Origin: JBOHPP01 sp050731755
GTDB lineage: Bacteria > Methylomirabilota > Methylomirabilia > Rokubacteriales > CSP1-6
Length of the DNA: 21,877 nucleotides
Direction: 5' to 3'
NCBI GenBank assembly: GCA_050731755.1
Contig: JBOHPP010000109.1
Span: 1-21,877 of the forward strand
Below, one piece after another: positions 1 through 8,443 of this stretch. The notes beneath the pieces are model-generated. The model had not been told where the DNA came from. It was given only the letters and a program-made list of their open reading frames with translations, and made no database searches. Each line of letters begins with the position of its first letter. The stretch's first letter is position 1. The translations under genes and the position numbers were made by a program.

Positions 1-1950
1 CCGGCGCACCTTGCCGCTCGAGGTCTTCAGCACGGCACCCGGCCCCGAGATCACCACCGTGTCCGGCGGCATCCCCAGGACATCGACGACTCGCTCGAGC
101 ACCGCGGCCTGAAGGCGCGCCCGCGCCTCCTGCGTCGTCTGCCGGCTCTCGGCGACGACGACCAGGCGCTCCGTCCCGGTTTCCAGTTCGGCGACGCCGA
201 AGGCGGCGACGCAGCCCTTGCGGATCCCCGGGACGTCGCCGACCACCTCCTCTATCTCCTGGGGGTAGAGGTTACGGCCGCCCTTGATGATCAGGTCCTT
301 CCGCCGGCTGGTGACGAACAGTTCGCCTTCGGCCAGGTAGCCGAGATCGCCCGAGTCCATCCAGCCGTCCTGGAGGACGTCCCGGGTCGCCTCCGGGTTC
401 CGGAAGTATCCCGCCGTGACCGAGGGGCCCGTGAACTGCACGCGTCCCTCGACCCGCTCGCCCATCGGCCGGCCTTCCGCATCGACGATCCGCACCGCGT
501 GCTCCGGCAGCGCACGGCCGCACGAGACGAAGCGCAGCGGGGTCGGGTCATCAGGAGACGCGGGGCGCGCCGCGCCGGAGCGCTCGAAGGCCTCCCGGGC
601 CACGCGCTCCACCCACGGGCCGCGCGCGAGGGGCGGTACGGTCAGGGCCGCCGCGGACTCGGCCAGGCCGTACACCGGGCACATCGCCTCGGCCCTGAAG
701 CCGTAGGGCGAGAACCGGCGGGTGAAGCGCTCCATCGTCTCCGGGCTCACCGGCTCGGCGCCGTTGAACGCCGCCCGCCAGGCGCTGAGATCGAGGCCGC
801 GGATCTCCTCGTCGGAGACCTTCCGCACGCAGAGCTCGAAGGCGAAGTTCGGGGCGGCCGACAGAGTGCCGCGGTGGGCGTGAAGCGCCCAGAGCCAGCG
901 CGCCGGGCGCGAGAGGAACGCCAGCGGGGAAAGGATCACGATCGGGATGCCGAAGGAGAGCGTCGCCAGCCACGAGCCGATCAGCCCCATGTCGTGATAG
1001 AGGGGGAGCCAACTCACGCCGACGTCGTCGGGGCCGAGCGCGATCCCGCGGGCGATCGCGCGGATGTTGGCCATGATGTTGGCGTGAGAGAGAAGCACCC
1101 CCTTCGGCTCGCCCGTGCTCCCCGAGGTGTACTGGATCAGCGCCGGATCCTCGCGGACCAGACGGATCGCTGGGGCCTCGGCGCCCGGCACCGCGAGGCG
1201 CTCTACCACCGTCACGCCGCCAAGCGACGGCACCTGCGCCGCGAGCGCCCCCGCCACGCGCTCGACCTGCCGGAACGTGATGAGCAGGCGCGCTTCGGCG
1301 TTCTTTAGAATTCGGGCGTGGCGGCGGGCATACTCCTCGAGGCGGTCGAGGCGGGCCGGAGGATAGATCGGCACCGGCACGCCGCCGGCGAGGAGCGTGC
1401 CGAAGAAGGCGTAGAAGAAATCCTCCTCGGTCTTGAGCATGAGTCCGACCGCGTCCCCCCGCTGGAGCCCTCGCGCAGAGAGACCGGCGGCGACCGCCAC
1501 CGCCCGCGCGCGGAGCTCTCCGTAGGTGATCGGCCGCTCGCGCCCGTCTCCCTCCTGGAGGAACATGTGAACGCGCCCCGGGTCGGCCTCGGCCTGCCAG
1601 CGCAGGACATCGACGAGAGTGCGGAGCGAGGCTGGGGCGGGCGTCCCCGGGGCGGGTGGCACCGGCGGCTCGACCACGACCGGCAGGGTCGAGGTCCCGG
1701 CCGAGCGAACCGCCTCGGCGATCGCCCGGGGAGTCTCCGCCTCCTCCATGGTGGCATCGGGCAAGAGAACGCCGAACGCCTGCTGGAGCCGGAGGAGCAG
1801 CTCGACGCGCTCCAGGCTGCCCAGGCCGAGGTCGCGGTCGAGGGACGCGTCAATGGTGACGGCGGGGCGCGGCGACGTCCCCCGCAGCTCGCTCACCAGA
1901 TCCTCGACGATGTCGAGGACCGTGCCCTCGATCGTCCGCGGGTCGCTCAC
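1..1950 (-). CDS. Acyl-carrier-domain/fatty-acyl-AMP ligase fusion (partial, runs off left edge)
   Basis: Reading the minus strand from a GTG at 1950 gives 650 uninterrupted codons to the window edge. Residues about 1-80 look like an acyl carrier domain, with the phosphopantetheine motif LGLGSLERVEL near residue 50. An adenylate-forming domain follows, with core motifs YTSGSTGEPKG, SWLPLYHDMGL, YGLAES, SGDLGYL and RRKDLIIKGGRNLYPQEIE, and KTSSGKVRR at the edge. The LPLYHDMGL and NLYPQEIE signatures are closer to fatty-acyl-AMP ligases (FAAL) than to CoA ligases. The expected role is activating a fatty acid as acyl-AMP and loading it on a carrier protein. It is last in the operon, with a short leader ORF overlapping its start. 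The C-terminus is outside the window, so further fused domains cannot be excluded. Confidence 0.88.
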   Translation of the reverse strand, partial: MSDPRTIEGTVLDIVEDLVSELRGTSPRPAVTIDASLDRDLGLGSLERVELLLRLQQAFGVLLPDATMEEAETPRAIAEAVRSAGTSTLPVVVEPPVPPAPGTPAPASLRTLVDVLRWQAEADPGRVHMFLQEGDGRERPITYGELRARAVAVAAGLSARGLQRGDAVGLMLKTEEDFFYAFFGTLLAGGVPVPIYPPARLDRLEEYARRHARILKNAEARLLITFRQVERVAGALAAQVPSLGGVTVVERLAVPGAEAPAIRLVREDPALIQYTSGSTGEPKGVLLSHANIMANIRAIARGIALGPDDVGVSWLPLYHDMGLIGSWLATLSFGIPIVILSPLAFLSRPARWLWALHAHRGTLSAAPNFAFELCVRKVSDEEIRGLDLSAWRAAFNGAEPVSPETMERFTRRFSPYGFRAEAMCPVYGLAESAAALTVPPLARGPWVERVAREAFERSGAARPASPDDPTPLRFVSCGRALPEHAVRIVDAEGRPMGERVEGRVQFTGPSVTAGYFRNPEATRDVLQDGWMDSGDLGYLAEGELFVTSRRKDLIIKGGRNLYPQEIEEVVGDVPGIRKGCVAAFGVAELETGTERLVVVAESRQTTQEARARLQAAVLERVVDVLGMPPDTVVISGPGAVLKTSSGKVRR

Positions 1951-1976
1951 GCCTCGACGTACGCCTGCGTCGCCAT
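1947..1976 (-). CDS. Nine-codon leader ORF overlapping the ligase start
   Basis: An ATG at 1976-1974 follows a very strong ribosome site (AAGGAGGT) that also overlaps the stop of the LLM gene. It encodes MATQAYVEA and ends in TGA at 1949-1947, which shares bases with the ligase GTG (GTGA overlap). Upstream of that GTG the ligase frame has no ATG, GTG or TTG before a TAA at 1983-1981. Either this is a translationally coupled leader peptide, or it is the true N-terminus of the ligase split by a one-base change or sequence error. Confidence 0.4.
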   Translation of the reverse strand: MATQAYVEA

Positions 1977-1989
1977 AGCTTTACCTCCT

Positions 1990-2922
1990 TCACGGGCTCC
2001 GAACGGCCGGCATGACCTCCCGGGCGAAGCGTTCGATCTGCTCGCGACGCTCGGGCCACCGCGGCACCATGAACTGTAGCGCCATGTGCTCGACGCCGAT
2101 TTTACCGTAGGCCCGAAGCGCGACCGCGAGCTGCTCGGGGCTGCCCATCAGGCGGTCTTCCTCCTGGGGCACCGGCTCCGGCGTCAGCTCGATCGGCAGA
2201 CAACACGAGAGCCGGATCCGCTCGGGATCGCGCCCGGCCTCCCGGGCCGAGCGCCGGACGTTGTCGAACCGGGCGGCCAGCTCGCGCGGCGTGATCCTCA
2301 CGAAGTACGGAAACCAGGCGTCGCCGTAGCGCGCGGCACGCCGCTGAGCGCGCGTCCCCTCACCGCCGACCCAGATGGGGATGCGGGGCTGCTGCAGCGG
2401 CTTCGGGGAAAAGCCCACCTCGCGGAAGCGATAATACCGTCCTTCGAAGCTCGGCTTGTCTTCTCCCCAGAGCTGGGTCAGGATCTCGAGCTGCTCATCG
2501 GCCGCGGCTCCGCGCTCCTTGAAGTTGACCCCCAGCGCGTCGAACTCCTCGACCATCCACCCCACACCTACGCCGAGGATCAGCCGGCCCCGCGAGAGGT
2601 GGTCGATCGTCGTGGCGATCTTGGCCCAGTACAGCGGATGGCGATAGGGCATCACCAGCACGCTCATGCCTAGCGCAATCCGCTCGGTGCCGGCGGACAG
2701 ATAGGCCAGGCACGTCAGCGGCTCGAGGAACGGCAGATCGGGCGGGACAATGAAGCGCTGGTCCGCGCTGTAAGGGTACGGGGTGTCGATCCGCCAGGGC
2801 GTGACGATCCGGTCAGCCGCCCAGACCGACGCGTAACCCAGGGCCTCGGCGCAGCGCGCGGCCTCCTTGAGCACCCCGCTGGCCGCCCGGCCCGAGATCG
2901 GGAGGAAGACGCCGAACTTCAT
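1990..2922 (-). CDS. LLM-class (luciferase-like, probably F420-dependent) oxidoreductase
   Basis: The protein is 310 aa from the ATG at 2922 (MKFGVFLPISG). An upstream in-frame start at 3003 adds 27 residues that do not look like the family. The bacterial-luciferase TIM barrel is recognisable from FGVFLPISGRAA, the segment IALGMSVLVMPYRHP, the conserved LSRGRLILGVGVGW, and the IPIWVGGEG block. The length is typical of F420-dependent LLM proteins that reduce or oxygenate small organic substrates in the cytoplasm. The substrate is unknown. It is separated from puuE by 162 bp and from the ligase leader by 13 bp, so it probably belongs to the same transcript. RutA of pyrimidine breakdown is a distant LLM relative, but the sequence does not look like RutA. 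Confidence 0.85.
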   Translation of the reverse strand: MKFGVFLPISGRAASGVLKEAARCAEALGYASVWAADRIVTPWRIDTPYPYSADQRFIVPPDLPFLEPLTCLAYLSAGTERIALGMSVLVMPYRHPLYWAKIATTIDHLSRGRLILGVGVGWMVEEFDALGVNFKERGAAADEQLEILTQLWGEDKPSFEGRYYRFREVGFSPKPLQQPRIPIWVGGEGTRAQRRAARYGDAWFPYFVRITPRELAARFDNVRRSAREAGRDPERIRLSCCLPIELTPEPVPQEEDRLMGSPEQLAVALRAYGKIGVEHMALQFMVPRWPERREQIERFAREVMPAVRSP

Positions 2923-3084
2923 GGCCCGACGAACATTATCCCGGACGGCGGGCAAAAGCCACGGGCGCCGGGAGGACCCCGATGCCCCGGGACGGACGCT
3001 CAAGCGAAGTGACGCACACGCGGAACAAGGTCTTCGCCGGTCGACCCTCGATGTTTGCCGAGTGGTGCTCGCACGTCGCGGGGC

Positions 3085-3993
3085 TTACTGGTAGGGGTGC
3101 TGCTTGACCCAGTGCCGCGCGATGTCGATCCGCCGGCAGACCCAGACGTCGGGATGCTTCCCCACGTGGTCGAGGAACCGCTCCAGCCCGGCTGAGCGAG
3201 CAGGATGCCCGATGAGTCGCATGTGGAGACCAACTGACATCATCTTCGGCTGGGTCCGTCCCTCACGGTAGAGCACGTCAAAGGCGTCCTTCAGAAACGC
3301 GAAAAAGTCCTCCGACGTAAAAAGCCCCCCGGCGCCGAATTTCGCGTCGTTGTTGCTCAACGTATACGGAACAACCAGGTGGGGCTTGCCGTTGACCTTG
3401 ACCCAGTACGGGAGTTCGTCGTTGTAGGCGTCGGAGTCATAGAGGAATCCGCCCTCCTCGATGAGCAGCCGCCGCGTGTTGACGCCCGGTCCGTACCGGC
3501 AGTACCACCCCAGCGGCCGCTCACCGACGGTCCTCCGCAGGGACTCGACGGCCATCCGGATGTGCTTGCGCTCCTCGTCCTCGTCGAGCTCGTAGTGCTT
3601 GATCCAGCGCCAGCCGTGACAGCAGACGTCGTAGCCGGCCTTGCCAATGGCCTCGGCGGCCACCGGGTTCCGCTCGAGAGCCAGGGCGCACCCGAACACC
3701 GTCATCGGGAGGCTGCGATCCTGGAAGATACGCAGCAGGCGCCAGAATCCGACGCGGCTGCCGTACTCGAACATCGACTCGGCTGCCAGGTCCCGGCTTT
3801 TGATGCCGGGGTCGATTCCGCCGAGTTCCGTCAGCGTCGCCTCGGAGCGGTTGTCGCCGTCCGGGACCGAGTACTCCGAGCCCTCCTCGTAGTTCATCAC
3901 CATGTTGAGGGCAAGCCTGGCCCCGTTGGGCCAGTTCGGATTCGGGGGGTTGGGACCATAACCGATCAGGTCGCGAGGGTATCCGGTGGCCAT
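3085..3993 (-). CDS. puuE: PuuE-type allantoinase (polysaccharide-deacetylase fold)
   Basis: The protein is 302 aa from the ATG at 3993 (MATGYPRDLIGYG), chosen because an AGGAG ribosome site lies about 7 bases upstream; the longer frame to 4074 runs into allA. The N-terminal NPNWPNGARLALNMVMNYEEGSE block and the segments CCHGWRWIKHYELDEDEE, GERPLGWYCRYGPGVNTR and FLYDSDAYNDELPYW are characteristic of the cofactor-independent allantoinase PuuE. That enzyme hydrolyses (S)-allantoin to allantoate in urate breakdown and uses a NodB-like barrel. It starts 16 bases after the allA stop. A related deacetylase with another ureide or amide substrate is possible, since the family is often over-annotated. 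Confidence 0.82.
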   Translation of the reverse strand: MATGYPRDLIGYGPNPPNPNWPNGARLALNMVMNYEEGSEYSVPDGDNRSEATLTELGGIDPGIKSRDLAAESMFEYGSRVGFWRLLRIFQDRSLPMTVFGCALALERNPVAAEAIGKAGYDVCCHGWRWIKHYELDEDEERKHIRMAVESLRRTVGERPLGWYCRYGPGVNTRRLLIEEGGFLYDSDAYNDELPYWVKVNGKPHLVVPYTLSNNDAKFGAGGLFTSEDFFAFLKDAFDVLYREGRTQPKMMSVGLHMRLIGHPARSAGLERFLDHVGKHPDVWVCRRIDIARHWVKQHPYQ

Positions 3994-4009
3994 GGGTCGC
4001 TCCTCTCGC

Positions 4010-4486
4010 TCACGCCAGGAGGTGCACGGTGAACGGCGAGACCGGCACGAACTCCTCGTCGCCGCGGGTGCCATCCGTCCACATCAGGACCGCCAGCTCG
4101 GCCGCGGAATCCAGCACGGTCAGGCCGTGATGCCAGGTCCCCATCCGGTAGGTGATGCCCTGTCCCGACCGGGCAACGAAGGCCCGGACCTGACTCACGT
4201 CGGGTCCACCCTCCGGGGCGTCAGGCGCGACGACCACGAGGTACCGCGAGACTCTGAGGGGGAAGAAGGTCTGCGAGGAGAACTCGTGGCGCTCGAGCAC
4301 CTTCGCTTCGAGCGGCAGGGCCTTCAGCGGGTCGACCTTGACCACCGAGAGGTTGAGCCGGGCGCCGGGGCGAGCGTTGGCCAGCATTTCGCTCACGTAC
4401 ACCCTGCCGGGCTCGGCCGGCCCCTCCAGCACCCACCCGAACGACTCGAACGCCTTCGCGGTCAGCGGTTCGGCGACGATGTCCAT
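4010..4486 (-). CDS. allA: Ureidoglycolate lyase family protein
   Basis: The protein is 158 aa, the usual length of the family. The ATG at 4486 is preceded by GGGAGG at good spacing. The sequence opens with PLTAKAFESFGWVLEGP, and the cupin core shows FFPLRVSRYLVVVAP, ITYRMGTWHHGLTVLD and DGTRGDEEFVPV. These fit the ureidoglycolate lyase/hydrolase family (AllA), which splits ureidoglycolate to glyoxylate and urea, the last step of allantoin degradation. It lies between the ABC transporter permease (22-bp gap) and puuE (16-bp gap), which supports a ureide-using operon. Confidence 0.82.
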   Translation of the reverse strand: MDIVAEPLTAKAFESFGWVLEGPAEPGRVYVSEMLANARPGARLNLSVVKVDPLKALPLEAKVLERHEFSSQTFFPLRVSRYLVVVAPDAPEGGPDVSQVRAFVARSGQGITYRMGTWHHGLTVLDSAAELAVLMWTDGTRGDEEFVPVSPFTVHLLA

Positions 4487-4508
4487 TCCCGACCTCCCGG
4501 CACTTGGC

Positions 4509-5327
4509 TCACCGCATTCGGCGGGCGAGGCCGACGACGCGGTCCATGATGAGGACGAGCAGCAGAGTGGCGCCGATCAGCACGCCCGAGATCGCCGCGG
4601 TACGAACGTCCAGCGTACTCTCCAGCATGTACCACATGCGAATCGGCAGCACCTCCGTCCTCGCATCGGAGAGAAACAACGAGACCGGCACGTTGTCGAA
4701 GGACGCCATGAACGCCAGGAACCCCCCGGCGGCAATGCCGGGGAGGATGAGCGGCAGGGTCACCCGGCGGAAGGTGTAGAAGGCGCTCGCCCCCAGGCTC
4801 GCCGAGCTGTCCAGGAGCGCCGGATCGAGTTGCGAAAGGCTGGCCACCGTGGTCCGCAGCACGAACGGCACAATCACCACAATGTGCCCGATGATCAACA
4901 GGTGGATCGACAGCCGAAACCCGATCAGGGTGAAGAACGCCAGGGCGGAGAGCCCGTACGCCAGCGCGGGCAGGATCAGGGGCGACATGAAGAAGACGTC
5001 CAGGCCGCGCGCCCAGGCCGCCTTCGTGCGCGCGATGGCGAGCGCGGCGAGAGTCCCGAGGACCGTCGCCAACGTCGTGGCGACGATCGCTACAATCACG
5101 CTCGTGCGCGCAGCGCTGTGGACCTCGGCCGACCGCGTGGGGTCGAAAAGGGCGCGGTACCAGCGCGTGGAGAAGCCCGGCGGCGGGAACTTCAGCGTCA
5201 GGGAGTCCGTGAACGAGGTGATCAGCACGACGATCACCGGACCGACGAGAATCACCAGCGCCACGGCGCTCAGCAGGCCTACCACGACGGTGTACGAGAC
5301 GTCGCTGAGGCTCCCGCGTCTAGCCAT
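4509..5327 (-). CDS. ABC transporter permease, PotC-like
   Basis: This 272-aa membrane protein has about six hydrophobic helices, beginning YTVVVGLLSAVALVILVGPV. The permease EAA loop is visible as LDSSASLGASAFYTFRRVTLPLILPG, the contact site for the ATPase. It resembles the second inner-membrane subunit of spermidine/putrescine-type importers. Its ATG at 5327 overlaps the end of the first permease gene by 8 bp, so translation is probably coupled. The neighbouring allA and puuE genes suggest a ureide or related nitrogenous solute rather than a polyamine. Confidence 0.88.
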   Translation of the reverse strand: MARRGSLSDVSYTVVVGLLSAVALVILVGPVIVVLITSFTDSLTLKFPPPGFSTRWYRALFDPTRSAEVHSAARTSVIVAIVATTLATVLGTLAALAIARTKAAWARGLDVFFMSPLILPALAYGLSALAFFTLIGFRLSIHLLIIGHIVVIVPFVLRTTVASLSQLDPALLDSSASLGASAFYTFRRVTLPLILPGIAAGGFLAFMASFDNVPVSLFLSDARTEVLPIRMWYMLESTLDVRTAAISGVLIGATLLLVLIMDRVVGLARRMR

Positions 5328-6210
5328 AGACGTAGCCCCGACTGCGACGAGCGAGCGTGATCAGGAGGGCGAGGACCACCATGACCGAGAGCAGCAGCAC
5401 GACCGAGATCGCGGCGGCGAATGGCCAGTTGTACAGGGTCGTGGCCTGTTGCCAGATGTAGAACGGGAGAAAGATGAGGCGGCCCCCGCCCACGATGGTC
5501 TGGGAGACGAAGGCGGTGACGGAGCTGGCGAAGACGAGCATGCAGCCGGCCAGCAGGCCGGGAACGCTGAGGGGAAGGACCACCTGAAAGAGGGTCCGCC
5601 AGCGGCCCGCCCCCAGCGCGGCCGACGCGTCCTTGAGGTTCGGGTCCATGCGGGACATGACGCTGACCAGGGGCAGGAGCATCAGCGGCATCTCGATCTG
5701 CGAGAGCGCCAGGATAAGCCCGAACTCCGTGTGCAGGAGACGCAGGGGCGTCGGGCTCAGCCCGAGCTGGAGGACCACAGTGTTGATGAGCCCTTCGCGC
5801 CCGAGGATGACGACCCAGGCAAAGGTGCGGACGACTACGCTGGTCAGCAGGGGCAGGACGATCACGAAAAGCAGCAGGGCCTGGAGCCGCGGCCTCAGCT
5901 CCACAAAGAGCAGGGCCAGGGGAAGGGCCACGATGGCGGTCGCGGCAACCGTCTTGACCCCGAGCGCCAGAGTGTCGAACAGGACGCCCCAGTTGAAGGG
6001 GTCGCCAAAGAACTTCATGTACTGCGCGGCTCCGATGACCTCTAGGCGGGGCGTGGTGAAGAAGCTGACGATCGCCAGCAGCACGAGCGGCGACACGAAG
6101 AAGAGCGCGCAGAAAAGCGTGAGTGGCAGCACGAGCTGCCACTCGCGCGGTCGGAGCGCCACTGGAGTGACGACGACGCGGATCGCGTCGCTGACCCCGG
6201 AAACGGTCAC
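5320..6210 (-). CDS. ABC transporter permease, PotB-like
   Basis: I place the start at the GTG at 6210, which overlaps the stop of the binding-protein gene as GTGA. An in-frame start at 6273 would lie well inside that gene. This gives 296 aa with about six transmembrane segments, from LVLPLTLFCALFFVSPLVLL to the final AAAISVVLLLSVMVVLALL. The EAA loop reads LKDASAALGAGRWRTLFQVVLPLSVPG. It forms the channel with the PotC-like partner encoded next and belongs to the MalFG/PotBC-type permease family. Confidence 0.87.
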   Translation of the reverse strand: MTVSGVSDAIRVVVTPVALRPREWQLVLPLTLFCALFFVSPLVLLAIVSFFTTPRLEVIGAAQYMKFFGDPFNWGVLFDTLALGVKTVAATAIVALPLALLFVELRPRLQALLLFVIVLPLLTSVVVRTFAWVVILGREGLINTVVLQLGLSPTPLRLLHTEFGLILALSQIEMPLMLLPLVSVMSRMDPNLKDASAALGAGRWRTLFQVVLPLSVPGLLAGCMLVFASSVTAFVSQTIVGGGRLIFLPFYIWQQATTLYNWPFAAAISVVLLLSVMVVLALLITLARRSRGYVYG

Positions 6211-7250
6211 TGGCGCACTTCTTTGTTGAACCGCTCGATCCAGCCCGCCCGATGCTGATTGATCTTCCGCCAATCGTGGCTCACGAACCGTGGCAGCTCA
6301 TCGTGGGACTGGAGGAGCTCCGGCGGGATGTCGGGCCTGAGCGGCACCAGTTTGTTGACGGAGAGGATGTTGTAGGGCGGCTTCTGGAGCTGCCCCTGCA
6401 CGTCCGCGCTCAGGACGGCGTCGATGTACTTGTACGCGTTCTCGCGATTGGCAGCGTTCTTGGCAACGTGAAGGGTGGTGTAGAAGGCCACCGCCCCGGT
6501 ATCGGGCTTGGCGAACTCGATGTCGAGGCCTCGGGCCTTGAGCGTGGCGACGAACTGGTAGTTCGTGTAGGTGATGTCGATCTGCCCCTGCTGGAGGAGC
6601 GGACCGATGGCCACCGGATTCTGGACGACGGTCACGTGGGGCAGGATCTTCTTGAGCGCCTCGAAGGCGGGCTCGACATTCGTCTCCGACCCACCGAACA
6701 CCTTGGCGACCTCGATCAAGGACACCGTGCCGAAGGTGGTGCCGAATCCCGTAATGCCGAGCTTGCCGTGGTATTTCGGCGTGAAGAGGTCCTTCCAGCC
6801 CGTGGGCCGCTCGACCTTCTTCGGGTTGTAGACAATGCCGACGATCTGGGCCGCGATCGCAATGCCGTGCTCGTCGGACAAGCCCGGTGGAACGTGAGCG
6901 ATGTTCTTCAGCTTGGACCCGTCGAACTTCTCGAAGAGCCCGGCCTCGATGGCAGAGATCCGGGGCCCGGGATCGAGGATGAAGACGTCGAAGGGCGGGG
7001 TGCCGCGCGCGGCCATGGCCTTGGACACTTGGTCGAACGCCAGGAGCGGCGTGAAGACGACGTCCACGTCGGCAGTGCGCTTCAGATAGGGCCCCACGAT
7101 CGCTCGATACGAGCCCTCCCAAGCCTCCGACGGGTAGATGGCGGCCACCACGCTGCCCGCGGCCCGGGCCCGGCGCGGCACAACCGCCGAGGCCCCCATG
7201 GCCACGGCGCCGGCCAGAAACGCGCGACGTCCGATCCGATGCGTTCCCAT
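6207..7250 (-). CDS. Extracellular solute-binding protein with Tat signal (PotD-like)
   Basis: The protein is 347 aa from the ATG at 7250, which has a near-perfect AAGGAGG site upstream. The N-terminus carries a twin-arginine signal (RIGRRAFLAG followed by a hydrophobic stretch and ARA), so it should be exported folded. The mature part has the periplasmic-binding-protein features typical of the PotD/iron-type class: VVAAIYPSEAW, FDVFILDPGPRISAIEAGLF, GIVYNPKKV and LLQQGQIDITYTNYQFVATL. It would capture the substrate for the ABC importer. The ligand cannot be read from sequence; operon context suggests a ureide or similar compound. Confidence 0.88.
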   Translation of the reverse strand: MGTHRIGRRAFLAGAVAMGASAVVPRRARAAGSVVAAIYPSEAWEGSYRAIVGPYLKRTADVDVVFTPLLAFDQVSKAMAARGTPPFDVFILDPGPRISAIEAGLFEKFDGSKLKNIAHVPPGLSDEHGIAIAAQIVGIVYNPKKVERPTGWKDLFTPKYHGKLGITGFGTTFGTVSLIEVAKVFGGSETNVEPAFEALKKILPHVTVVQNPVAIGPLLQQGQIDITYTNYQFVATLKARGLDIEFAKPDTGAVAFYTTLHVAKNAANRENAYKYIDAVLSADVQGQLQKPPYNILSVNKLVPLRPDIPPELLQSHDELPRFVSHDWRKINQHRAGWIERFNKEVRQ

Positions 7251-7261
7251 GATCTCCTCCT

Positions 7262-8443
7262 TTACTGCTGGTCGGTCGTTGGGGCAGCGAAGAGCGACAC
7301 CGCGGACGGCGCGACGAGGCCGCAGTAGAGCCGCGTGCCGGGGGCGTGCGCGCGGGGCGGACCGGCCCGCTGCTCGGTGACCTTGACGGAGGCCCCGTCC
7401 CGCGTCGTGACGTCGTGGACGGTGAGCGCGCCGAGCGGAATGCTCAGACGGAAGTCCACGGACCACCGCTCCGGGCCCGGCGCCTCATGCAGAACCAGGT
7501 GCTCGGGTCGGGCCGACATCACGACGCGCGCCCCCTCCGGCATCTCCGTCCACACCGGAATCGTGAGGGTCGCGCCCGCGTCCAGCTCCACCTGGGTCTC
7601 CCCCACCCGGCATGCGACGATGCGACCAGTCAGAACGTTCGTCGTGCCGACAAAGCCGTTGACGAAAAGTGTGCTGGGGTTGTCGTAGATCTCCACGGGA
7701 GTGGAGAACTGCTCGACGCGGCCGCGGTTCAGCACCGCGATCCGGTCGGCCATGCTCATCGCCTCTTCCTGATCGTGCGTGACCAGGACCGCAGTGATGC
7801 CGAGCTGCCGCTGCAGCTGCTTGACCTCGATCTCCATATCGAGTCGGAGGTTCTTGTCGAGGGCCCCGAAGGGCTCGTCCAGCAACAGGATGCGCGGTTC
7901 GACGGCGAGCGCCCGGGCCAGCGCCACCCGCTGCTGCTGTCCGCCGGAGAGCTGCCGGGGGAACCTATCCGAAAGGAGCTCGAGCTGGACCATGGCCAGC
8001 ATCCTGGCGACCTGCGTCCGGATCGACGATGCCGCTGCGCCACGGGCTTTCAGCCCGTAGGCGACGTTTTCGGCGACCGTCATATGCGGGAAGAGCGCGT
8101 AGTTCTGGAAGACGATGCCGACGTTACGTCGATTCGGCGGCAGATGGTCGGTGGGGGTGCCGTCGACGAGCACACGGCCGTGCGTCGAGGTGAGGAAGCC
8201 GGCGATGATGCGGAGCAGCGTCGTCTTGCCGGACCCGCTCGGCCCGAGAAGGGCGACGAGCTCCCCCGCCTTGACGGAGAGCGAAACGTCCTCGACGGCG
8301 GTGAAGCTGCCGAACCGATGGGTGATCCCATCGAGGTCGAGGCTGTGGCTGGCGCGCGTCTCGGTCGAGACGCCCGCGGAGCCTCGCGCCCGGGCGAGGA
8401 CCGGGGGTGGGGCCGCGCGCTCTGTGCCGACAGGATGAGCCAT
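7262..8443 (-). CDS. ABC transporter ATP-binding protein, PotA-like
   Basis: The protein is 393 aa. Walker A GPSGSGKTT is near residues 67-75, the Q-loop near 113 (VFQNYALFPH), the LSGGQ signature at about 165-169, Walker B ILLLDEP at about 185-191 and the switch histidine at about 223 (THDQEEAMS). The C-terminal 120 residues match the TOBE-type regulatory domain of the spermidine/sulfate/iron ATPase subfamily. It is the first gene of the operon, with a sigma70-like promoter about 90 bp upstream. The first 33 residues are a family-atypical low-complexity extension, but no better start exists inside. Confidence 0.92.
   Translation of the reverse strand: MAHPVGTERAAPPPVLARARGSAGVSTETRASHSLDLDGITHRFGSFTAVEDVSLSVKAGELVALLGPSGSGKTTLLRIIAGFLTSTHGRVLVDGTPTDHLPPNRRNVGIVFQNYALFPHMTVAENVAYGLKARGAAASSIRTQVARMLAMVQLELLSDRFPRQLSGGQQQRVALARALAVEPRILLLDEPFGALDKNLRLDMEIEVKQLQRQLGITAVLVTHDQEEAMSMADRIAVLNRGRVEQFSTPVEIYDNPSTLFVNGFVGTTNVLTGRIVACRVGETQVELDAGATLTIPVWTEMPEGARVVMSARPEHLVLHEAPGPERWSVDFRLSIPLGALTVHDVTTRDGASVKVTEQRAGPPRAHAPGTRLYCGLVAPSAVSLFAAPTTDQQ

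Noticed and set aside
499..2079. Long plus-strand open frames opposite the ligase and LLM genes
   Set aside because: They are Arg/Gly/Pro-rich shadows of the high-GC minus-strand genes, with no domain features.
4338..6045. Long plus-strand frames opposite the permeases
   Set aside because: The minus strand clearly encodes membrane permeases; the plus frames are charged low-complexity complements.
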